Below the pieces are notes generated by a model. The model ran no database searches, was not told where the DNA came from, and saw nothing but the letters and a program-made list of their open reading frames with translations. The position numbers and the translations under genes are program-made. Positions 8,022 to 15,173 of a DNA stretch of 16,637 bases are shown piece after piece (position 1 is the stretch's first letter; the number at the start of each line of letters is the position of its first letter). This stretch comes from Rhodospirillales bacterium (GTDB lineage: Bacteria > Pseudomonadota > Alphaproteobacteria > Rhodospirillales > Defluviicoccaceae), in the NCBI GenBank assembly GCA_026125865.1, contig JAHCKI010000019.1, positions 1 through 16,637 of the forward strand, given 5' to 3'.

Positions 8022-11000
8022 AAAACAACGATTGGCGGGATCACACGCACGCGCTATCCAACGGCCGCTACACCGTGCGGCTGTCGGCGGCGGGGACGGG
8101 GTTTTCGGCGCTGGGCGATATCGCGCTGACCCGATGGATCGGCGACCGTATCGAGGACAGGGACGGGCACGCCGTCTATATTCGCGACCTGGAGTCCGGA
8201 GCCTTCTGGTCCGTAGGACAACAGCCGATCTGCAATTCTGCGGATCGATACGCGGCGGCGTTTCACCCTGATCGCGTGGAGATCGCCCGATCCGATGATG
8301 GCATCGACGTCGACATGACCGTCTGTGTCTCGCCCGACAATGATTTGGAGATTCGCCGTCTAACGATCGTCAATCGTTCCGGCCGCGCGCGGCGGCTGGA
8401 TCTGACGAGCTATGTCGAGGTGGTGCTGGCGCCGCAGGCCGCCGATACGGCGCATCCCGCTTTTTCCAAGCTATTCGTGCAAACGGCGTGGGATGGCGCG
8501 CGACGGGCGTTGGTGGCAACACGCCGCCGACGTGGGGCCGATGAAGCGACTGTGTGCGCCGCATCCTGGTTGGTCGCGGAGCCATCGCTCTTTGAATCGG
8601 TCGAGGTCGAGAGCGATCGTGCCCTTTTTCTGGGGCGCGGTGGAAGTCCATCCCATCCCAAGGCTTTGACATCTCAGGAACCGCTATCGGGCTCGGTGGG
8701 TAATGTCCTTGACCCCATCTTCGGCCTGCGGTGCGCTTTGAACTTGAAGCCGGACGAGCAGCGAACCATCACCATCGGGTTGACCGCCGCCGATTCACCG
8801 GAGAACGCCCGCGCAATCGTGGATCGCCATGCGCACGCGGACGACGTCGAGCGTGTTTTCTCTCGGGCGAAGGCGGAAAAGGGAAATGACGCGGAAAGGA
8901 TTGTTGTAGAAGGCCGCAATCCATCGCCGCCTCGGTTCGTGCCTGTGGACGAGCACCCAACGCGGTCCATCGGCCCTGCGCGATCTATGGCCGAGAGCCT
9001 GTTGTTCGATAACGGCCATGGCGGTTTTTCGCCCGAAGGCGATGAATACGTTATTCGCGTTGGCGCGGAACAAAGACCGCCGCTGCCATGGACGCATGTG
9101 GTGGCGAACGAAGCATTCGGGTTCATCGCGTCGGAGAGCGGCGCCGGATTTACCTGGGCGGTTAACAGCCGGCTCAATCGCTTGACACCCTGGTACAACG
9201 ACCCCGTCGGTGATCCACACGGAGAAGCCCTTTATATTCGCGATGAAGATGCGGGCGTATTCTGGTCACCGCAACCGGGACCGGTTGCGAGCGGCGCCGA
9301 CTACACCGTCCGATACGCATTCGGCACGTGTCGATACGCGCACACAAGCAGTGATCTTCAACAAGATGTCCTGATGTTTGTGCCGCGCGGCGACCCGGTC
9401 AAGCTGACGCACATCTCCGTGCATAACCTTGGCAATCATGATCGGCGCCTTAGCGTTTTCGCATATTACCGCCTCGTTCTCGGGGATCAGTCGACGGCGA
9501 CCGAGGGCGCGATAGAAACATGGCGGGACGAAGAGACCGGCGCCATCCTGGCCCGAAATTCCGCTCGCGCGGATTTCGCCGATCGCGTCACGTTCGCCGC
9601 TGTCATGCCGTCATCGGGCGGCGGCGACGTATCCATGACCACAGACCGAGCGTCATTCATAGGAAAACATGGCGGCCCCGGTCGGCCCGCTGCGCTCATG
9701 CACGGGGACTGTTTGGATGGGGTCACGGGTACCCTGTCCGACGCGTGCTTCGCCTTGCAACTTCCCATCAAGGTCGCGGCGGGCGAGGTTGCGGACTGTG
9801 TCATCCTTCTTGGCGAGGCGAGCGATGCCGATAGCGCCCGGACATTGATCCTCAAGTATCGGGATGTTGGCGCCGTGGACTCGGCATTGGACGAGGTTCG
9901 CGGTTTTTGGCGCGACACTTTGACGGCGGTGCAGGTCAAGACCCCGTCGCCCGCGATCGACGTGATGGCCAACGGCTGGCTGCTGTACCAGTTGATGAGT
10001 TGCCGCCTGTGGGCGCGATCGGCGTTCTATCAGTCCGGCGGCGCCTTCGGGTTCCGCGACCAGTTGCAGGACTCGGCCGCGTTGGCATTCGTGCGTCCGG
10101 ATATGACGCGCAACCAGATTCTTCTGCACGCGGCTCATCAATTCGGGGAAGGGGATGTGCTCCACTGGTGGCATCCGCCGCTCAGCCGTGGCATTCGGAC
10201 GCGATTTTCCGATGATCTGGTGTGGCTTCCTATCGTTACGGCTTTGTACATCGAAGCCACCGGCGACCGCGGCATTCTCGACGAGTCGGAACCCTTCATG
10301 ACCGCCCGCCCGCTGGCCGCCGGTGAGGACGAGGCCTATTTGCTGCCGACCATCACCGATGAAACGGCGACCATCTACGAGCATTGCTGCCGGGTGTTGG
10401 ATCGCTCGTTGACGAAAGGAGCGCACGGGCTGCCGCTCATGGGAACCGGCGACTGGAACGATGGCATGAACCGCGTCGGCCGTGAGGGCAGGGGAGAAAG
10501 CGTGTGGATGGGGTTCTTCATCCATCACGTGCTCACCCATTTCATTTCCTTGTGCCTGGAGCGGAACGACACGGACCGCGCAGCCACGTATCAGGCCTAT
10601 CGCGCGCACTTGGCCGTGGTGTTGAACGACACCGGGTGGGACGGAGCCTGGTACCGCCGCGCATACTACGACGACGGAACGCCACTGGGGTCGGCCGAAA
10701 GCACCGAGTGTCGAATCGACGCCTTGGCGCAGGCCTGGGCCGTCATATCCGGCGTGGCGCCATCTGACCGAGTGGAACAGGCTCTGGACGCCCTCGAAGA
10801 GCACCTGATTTCGGACCGGGACAGGCTTATTCGCCTGCTTGCGCCACCATTCGTGAACACACCCCACGACCCCGGTTATATCAAGGGCTACGTCGCGGGC
10901 GTCCGAGAGAACGGCGGTCAATACACCCATGCGGCATTGTGGGTCGTGCAGGCGATGGCGAAAGCGGGCAGAGCCGACCGCGCCGCCGAACTCCTCGAGA

Positions 11001-11434
11001 TGCTGACGCCCATCAATCACGCGTTGACCCGCGAGAGCGCGGATCACTACAAGGTGGAGCCCTATGTCGTGGCGGCGGATGTGTACGGGGCCGCGCCGCA
11101 CGTGGGGCGAGGCGGCTGGACCTGGTACACGGGCGCCGCGGGTTGGATGTACCAGGTCATTCTGAAGTCCCTGTTGGGGTTCGCGATGGAAGGGGGTGAC
11201 ACCATCGTCCTGTCCCCGAGTATTCCACCGTCTTGGCTGGAATTCGACCTCCATATCGCTGTCCCGACGGGCCGGACCACCTATGACATTCATGTGCGCA
11301 ACGCACCGAACCGAACCGGCGCGGCCCTGTCCGCGACCGTCGATGGCCGCGAGATCGCGCCGGAAGCGGGGAAAGTGCGCGTTCCCCTGCAAACGGACGG
11401 CGCAACGCATCTCATCAAGGCGGAAGTGTCTTAA
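8018..11434 (+). CDS. GH94 phosphorylase, probable 1,2-beta-oligoglucan phosphorylase
   Basis: This is an inverting glycoside phosphorylase of 1138 residues without a signal peptide, so cytoplasmic. It would use phosphate to release glucose 1-phosphate from imported oligosaccharides. Residues about 10-290 and 330-625 are two related beta-sandwich units (SNGRYTVRLS and VYIRDLESGAFWS; later FTWAVNS, RLTPWYNDPVGD and LYIRDEDAGVFWS). Residues about 630-1070 form the (alpha/alpha)6 barrel, opening near FGFRDQLQDSAAL. The catalytic motif is GTGDWNDGMN (809-818); the general acid of GH94 is an Asp here (812 or 815). The phosphate-site motif GRGGWTWYTGAAGW (about 1030-1043) is intact. The two N-terminal units and the length match 1,2-beta-oligoglucan phosphorylases (about 1100 residues) and the C-terminal part of cyclic beta-1,2-glucan synthases. 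Cellobiose or chitobiose phosphorylases (about 800) are much shorter. The glycosyltransferase and membrane parts of a synthase are absent. It is translationally coupled (ATGA) to the preceding gene. Family certain, linkage specificity likely. Confidence 0.92.
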   Translation: MKNNDWRDHTHALSNGRYTVRLSAAGTGFSALGDIALTRWIGDRIEDRDGHAVYIRDLESGAFWSVGQQPICNSADRYAAAFHPDRVEIARSDDGIDVDMTVCVSPDNDLEIRRLTIVNRSGRARRLDLTSYVEVVLAPQAADTAHPAFSKLFVQTAWDGARRALVATRRRRGADEATVCAASWLVAEPSLFESVEVESDRALFLGRGGSPSHPKALTSQEPLSGSVGNVLDPIFGLRCALNLKPDEQRTITIGLTAADSPENARAIVDRHAHADDVERVFSRAKAEKGNDAERIVVEGRNPSPPRFVPVDEHPTRSIGPARSMAESLLFDNGHGGFSPEGDEYVIRVGAEQRPPLPWTHVVANEAFGFIASESGAGFTWAVNSRLNRLTPWYNDPVGDPHGEALYIRDEDAGVFWSPQPGPVASGADYTVRYAFGTCRYAHTSSDLQQDVLMFVPRGDPVKLTHISVHNLGNHDRRLSVFAYYRLVLGDQSTATEGAIETWRDEETGAILARNSARADFADRVTFAAVMPSSGGGDVSMTTDRASFIGKHGGPGRPAALMHGDCLDGVTGTLSDACFALQLPIKVAAGEVADCVILLGEASDADSARTLILKYRDVGAVDSALDEVRGFWRDTLTAVQVKTPSPAIDVMANGWLLYQLMSCRLWARSAFYQSGGAFGFRDQLQDSAALAFVRPDMTRNQILLHAAHQFGEGDVLHWWHPPLSRGIRTRFSDDLVWLPIVTALYIEATGDRGILDESEPFMTARPLAAGEDEAYLLPTITDETATIYEHCCRVLDRSLTKGAHGLPLMGTGDWNDGMNRVGREGRGESVWMGFFIHHVLTHFISLCLERNDTDRAATYQAYRAHLAVVLNDTGWDGAWYRRAYYDDGTPLGSAESTECRIDALAQAWAVISGVAPSDRVEQALDALEEHLISDRDRLIRLLAPPFVNTPHDPGYIKGYVAGVRENGGQYTHAALWVVQAMAKAGRADRAAELLEMLTPINHALTRESADHYKVEPYVVAADVYGAAPHVGRGGWTWYTGAAGWMYQVILKSLLGFAMEGGDTIVLSPSIPPSWLEFDLHIAVPTGRTTYDIHVRNAPNRTGAALSATVDGREIAPEAGKVRVPLQTDGATHLIKAEVS

Positions 11435-11458
11435 GAAATAGCGCGGGGGCGCCTTCGG

Positions 11459-12832
11459 TTATGTGTTCAAACAGGCCCCGTTGCTACGAATAACGTCCCC
11501 GTAGAAGTGGGCGCTCGACTTGAGCGTTCGCGCTTGCGTGGCGAAGTCCACGTGGATGAGGCCGAACCGCTTGGAAAAGCCGTAGGCCCATTCCAGGTTG
11601 TCGAGCAAAGACCAGGCGAAATAGCCGCGCACGTCAACGCCTTTCCGGATCGCCTCCAAAACCGCGAGCAGGTGACCGCGATAGTAGGCGACACGATCGG
11701 GATCATCGACCGCACCGTTCGTGGGCGCGGGATCGTTGTAGGCGGCGCCGTTCTCGGTAATGTAAATGGGTACGTTCCCATAGCGGTCCTTGATCCAGGT
11801 CAGGACGTCCGTCAGTCCCTGTGGAAAGATCTCCCAGCCCAGGTCGGTGTGGGGCGCATCCGATTGACGAACGCTGATGGTTCCCGGCGGCAGCGCCGAG
11901 GGATCGTCCCGGGTCACACCACGGGAATAGTAGTTGATACCGAGGAAGTCGATGGGTTGACGGATCAATTGCGCGTCATCCGCCGTCAGATCGAACCAAC
12001 CCTCGGCGAAAATGTCGCGGAATTCATCCGGGTAGTTTCCCAAGAAAATCGGATCGAGAAACTGGCGGTTCATGTAGGCGTCGGCCCGTTGCGTGGCCGC
12101 CAGATCCGCTTCCCGGTTCGATGCCGGGTACTTGGGTTCCAGATTGATCGCGATGCCGATGCGGTGGTTGCCGATGGTTCGATAGCGGCAAACCGCTTCG
12201 CCGTGCGCGCGCATCAAATTTCGTGACGCCAGGACCGGATCAAAGACGCTCTTGTGTCCGGGCGCGTGGACGCCATGCAGGTAACCCGCGTCGCAGATGA
12301 CCCACGGTTCATTCAACGTCATCCAAAGCTGAACGCGATCATCAAGCGCGCGGAACATCGCCTCCGCGTAATCGGCGAACCAATGGGCGATGTCCGGATT
12401 GAGCCAGCCCCCCAAATGGTCGAGGGCTGCCGGCAAATCCCAATGATAGAGGGTCGCGGCTGGTTGGATGCCGGCCGCAAGCAGCTCATCAACCAGGCGG
12501 TCGTAAAAGGCGAGACCCTTGGCGTTGACCCTGCCGCGTCCCTCCGGCAGAACGCGACTCCAGGACACACTGAACCGGTAGGCCTGCAAACCCAATAGGC
12601 GCATCAACGCAACATCGTCTGCATAGCAGTGGTAGTGGTCACATGCGATATCACCGGTGTCGCCGTCGGTTGTTTGGCCCGGTGTGTGGGTAAAATGGTG
12701 CCAGATGCTGGGCCCGGCGCCGTCGGCTAGTGGTGAGCCCTCGATCTGATAGGCCGATGTCGCCGCGCCCCACAGAAAGTCGGCCGGAAACCATGGCTTC
12801 GTGTTTCCAGGTTCGGTGGCCGTATCAGTCAA
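11459..12832 (-). CDS. GH1 beta-glucosidase
   Basis: This is a retaining beta-glucosidase of 457 residues, the usual GH1 length. It has no signal peptide, so it should act in the cytoplasm on short beta-glucosides such as sophorose left by the phosphorylase. The (beta/alpha)8 hallmarks are complete: FLWGAATSAYQIEG (19-32), RFSVSWSR (86-93), YHWDLP (129-134), TLNEPW with acid/base Glu175, NYYSR (300-304), YITENG with nucleophile Glu360, and WSLLDNLEWAYGF with the glucose-binding Glu. The start is TTG 12832, preceded by AAGGA eight nt upstream. It overlaps the end of the glucanase gene by eight nt, so the two are co-transcribed and probably translationally coupled. Its stop faces the GH94 stop across 24 nt. 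Aglycone specificity cannot be read from sequence. Confidence 0.96.
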   Translation of the reverse strand: MTDTATEPGNTKPWFPADFLWGAATSAYQIEGSPLADGAGPSIWHHFTHTPGQTTDGDTGDIACDHYHCYADDVALMRLLGLQAYRFSVSWSRVLPEGRGRVNAKGLAFYDRLVDELLAAGIQPAATLYHWDLPAALDHLGGWLNPDIAHWFADYAEAMFRALDDRVQLWMTLNEPWVICDAGYLHGVHAPGHKSVFDPVLASRNLMRAHGEAVCRYRTIGNHRIGIAINLEPKYPASNREADLAATQRADAYMNRQFLDPIFLGNYPDEFRDIFAEGWFDLTADDAQLIRQPIDFLGINYYSRGVTRDDPSALPPGTISVRQSDAPHTDLGWEIFPQGLTDVLTWIKDRYGNVPIYITENGAAYNDPAPTNGAVDDPDRVAYYRGHLLAVLEAIRKGVDVRGYFAWSLLDNLEWAYGFSKRFGLIHVDFATQARTLKSSAHFYGDVIRSNGACLNT

Positions 12833-14889
12833 AAAACCTTTCCTTACCGATCAAGGGCAGCACCTTGGCGGCAATGGGATCGGCCGCGAAATGCTTCTGA
12901 ATGACACCGTTTTTCAGATGATTGGCCGCGGCAATAAAGATCATGGATTGATCGAGCGCAAGGTACTTGTAGGCGACGCGTCCGGTGAGCGGTTCGACCG
13001 CGTCGTAGAAGCCGAACTCACCGTAGATTGGATACCGTTCGGCCAATCGGCGCAAATTGGCGATGGCCGCTTTTGGTTCAACGGTCAGGGCCAGTGCCGA
13101 GGCGTGAGGGGTGACGACGCCGGCTTGGTAGCCGAGACTGCCGAGCGCGGCTACACCAAACTCGCCGTAACCGCCGTTGACACTGGAACTTGGAGACATG
13201 CCCCACACGGGATATCCAAGTGTTTCCAGCGCATAGCGGCGTTGCAATTCGGTGTGTCGGCGGTTGTTGATACCGAGACTTTGTGGCGCGTGCGCTTGTT
13301 CGTCGACGACGAGGGTTGGCATCAGGGCTTCGAACATGCTGCCGCCCCAAGACGGCACATACTGGTAGAAACCGCTTTCGTAGTACCCGCCGGCGAATTC
13401 AATATCGGCAACTCGCTTGAAATCCCGGGAAACGGGTTGCTGGGATTGCCACGTATTGTCGGGTGGTAGGGTGCGGGCGAGTCTGTACCAATGCTCTTCC
13501 GGTATATCACCCTTGCCGATGGCAATGAGGCTCGCCAAGCGCGCTTCCGTATAGACGAGGCCGTAATGGTACTCGGAATGACCACCGAGATTGACGTAGA
13601 AACCGTGGGACAGGAGTTGCTCCACATCGTCGTATAGCCAACCGAAATCCATTTGGTTGATCAGCGTTGTCAAGCGCGCGCGAAATCGAGGAAAGGCGGA
13701 GCGCGCTACCATCAAACCGGCGGTCAACCAGGCGGAATCAATGGACGAAACAAAATTGCTGGTTCGTTCCAGCGATGTCGTGTCGTAGTAATTGTAGAAA
13801 AAGCCATTAAACGTTTCGAGGCTTTCCAAGGTGGAAAGCGTCTTGTCCACGGAGGCTTCAGCCTCTTCCGGACTGATGAATTCCAGTTCGACAGCGGCGA
13901 CGATGGCCATCAAATAGACGCCGATGTTTGTGACGTTGGTGTAGTCGCCGATGTGAGCGCGATCGGCTTCGACGGACTCTTGGTCGAACGTAACGGTGTC
14001 GAGCGGCAGGGAATGTTCACTGTCGGTCAGGGACCGCAGGCCTGTCCAGGTGTCGCGAGCAACCCGCCACAGAAAGTCACGGTCGTCTCGTGGCAACGGT
14101 TCCGCAACGACGGCTCTAGTGGGCCAACCGGTGAGGCGCTGATGAATTTGGCGACGAACGACTTTAGGGTCGCCGATCAGTTGTTCCCAAGCCCGTTTGC
14201 GGTGTGGAATGACGGGGTCGCCGGCGGACGGTCCGGCATGGCCGGTTTTCACCAAGGCGATATCGTCGATGAGGACGGCGCCATGCGGGGGGCCGGGCCG
14301 GCGCGAATCGATGGTGACGCGAAACTCCTGGAGATCGGTCCAATTTCCGATGCCGTTCAATTCATTCAGCGGCACGCTTATGCGCTGCCAATTTTCGGAG
14401 ATGTCGGAGACGACAATGCTGCCGCTTTGTAGCATTCCCGGTCGTCGTCCTTCCGGTTTCAAGAAACCCGCTTTGAACGCTTCCGCCGAAAGCCCGTTTC
14501 GGCCTCGCCCTTACGCGAAATTCCAGATGATCGTAGGTGGACCCGTCGAAGCCTGAAAGGTTCGCGCCCCGCCTGAGCGGCAGGGTCAAAAGCGTAGGCA
14601 ATGCGGAGAACCCCGTTTCCACCCTCCGAATTGCTTTCCGGTACAACACCGATAGAGGCTGTTGGCTGCCAGGCCACGGGTCAGAGATCGTGTCGCCGCC
14701 CAACCTGTTGGTCATTTCTCCGCCGTCGAAAGTCATTGACGAGCGAAAGATCGTGCTGTTCGGGAGCGCGTCGATATCAGTGTCGGAAGCGATGGTTGGT
14801 ACGGGAAGTGCGCTAACCAGGGTTGCAGATAAAGATAACAATAACACCGCTCGCAACCAGCGGACGCTCCAAAGGGTAAGCTGAATCAC
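12825..14889 (-). pseudogene. GH144/glycoamylase-type endo-beta-1,2-glucanase with CBM11-like N-terminus, broken by about four frameshifts
   Basis: This is one gene read in several frames. It starts at GTG 14889 (AGGG eight nt upstream) with a signal peptide (hydrophobic core LRAVLLLSLSATL, likely cut near TIAS). A CBM11-like module follows: TFDGGEMTNRLGGD, then GNGVLRIAYAFDP in a second frame (about 14617-14579), then STYDHLEFRVR back in the first, then a short GEAETGF stretch, then the third frame through SAEAFKAGFL to the stop. The last frame, open from about 14490, contains the end of the module (SENWQRISVPLNEL, AVLIDDIALVKTG) and the whole catalytic domain: VSSIDSAWLTAGL, LGGHSEYHYGL, PSWGGSMFEALMP, LGYPVWGMSPSS, FGFYDAVEP, LDQSMIFIAAANHL. 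Three shifts sit at short runs: C4 14567-14570 (one base extra), C3 14508-14510 and A3 14489-14491 (one missing each); the fourth lies within about 14655-14680. The catalytic part (TTG 14462 to 12825, 545 residues) is undamaged. Real decay or sequence error are both possible. Confidence 0.8.
12837..12845 (-). promoter_or_regulatory. Ribosome binding site supporting the TTG start of the GH1 gene
   Basis: On the minus strand AAGGAAAGG precedes TTG 12832, with the AAGGA core ending eight nt before it. The site lies inside the last codons of the glucanase gene, so re-initiation by terminating ribosomes is plausible. Confidence 0.6.
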
Positions 14890-14951
14890 GTTTCCAACCC
14901 TGCCAAAAAACTGTTCAGGCTTTGCCAGCCGTCTTCATTCTGATGGTCAAC

Positions 14952-14999
14952 CCATTTCCTCGAAACCTACCATTTTTAGCAGGTATCGAGCGGAAATGG
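14952..14999. repeat. Imperfect inverted repeat / hairpin, 16 base pairs with 12-nt loop
   Basis: The left arm 14952-14968 pairs with the right arm 14981-14999. ACCT (14965-14968) pairs with AGGT (14981-14984). After an A/A mismatch, CTCGA (14959-14963) pairs with TCGAG (14986-14990). After a two-nt bulge (14991-14992), CCATTTC (14952-14958) pairs with GAAATGG (14993-14999). The loop is 14969-14980. It lies 63-110 nt upstream of the glucanase GTG. No T-run follows on either strand, so an intrinsic terminator is unlikely; an operator or a leader RNA structure fits better. Confidence 0.6.
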
Positions 15000-15138
15000 T
15001 GCTTTACCTGTGGACAAATTTCGACTGTCAAATTCGGTTTCGCCGTCGTCTATGTCGGACCGTTTCGGTGAGCTATTTGGGCCGTCATCGGCTGCCGCTT
15101 GCACTCGGTCAAAAAAGGGTGTGAAAACAGGGAAATGG

Positions 15139-15151
15139 TTAGGTCACCTAA
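15139..15151. promoter_or_regulatory. Perfect 6-1-6 palindrome, possible operator
   Basis: TTAGGT-C-ACCTAA is an exact inverted repeat ending 22 nt before the GTG start of the formate dehydrogenase gene. Its position just upstream of the ribosome binding site suggests a repressor-type operator. It would fall inside the coding region if the in-frame ATG 15135 were used. No regulator gene is in the window to link it to. Confidence 0.4.
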
Positions 15152-15173
15152 ACCGACGGGACAGGGAACGACA

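Larger units (their letters stand above)
14890..15173. other. Divergent intergenic region, presumed promoter region for both directions
   Basis: These 284 nt separate the minus-strand glucanase gene from the plus-strand formate dehydrogenase gene, and both must be expressed from here. The stretch is more AT-rich than the genes and holds a long imperfect hairpin and a short palindrome, listed separately. No convincing -35/-10 pair was found in either direction. ACCT/AGGT tetramers recur at 14965, 14981, 15005, 15142 and 15146. The small open frames that cross it look like chance. Confidence 0.6.

Noticed and set aside
9653..11410. A 585-codon open frame on the minus strand opposite the GH94 gene
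   Set aside because: It is antisense to an intact, strongly recognisable GH94 coding region, shows no known motif, and is a product of high-GC codon use.
14362..14889. A separate 175-residue secreted protein
   Set aside because: Its first half is the signal peptide and CBM11-like start of the glucanase, and its tail is out-of-frame reading of the same module. The shared module continues in the other frames.
14917..14950. Possible minus-strand -35 box TTGACC at 14950-14945
   Set aside because: The hexamer at normal spacing (TGGCAA) does not resemble a -10 element.
15006..15014. TGTGGACAA, close to a DnaA box
   Set aside because: It is a single one-mismatch copy with no cluster, no AT-rich unwinding region and no replication gene nearby.
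15012..15034. Near-repeat GACAAATT / GTCAAATT, about 15 nt apart
   Set aside because: Short and AT-rich; two imperfect copies are not enough to call a binding site array.
15099..15127. Possible sigma-70 promoter TTGCAC - 17 nt - TGAAAA for the formate dehydrogenase gene
   Set aside because: The -10 hexamer matches only three of six consensus bases; too weak to report as a feature.
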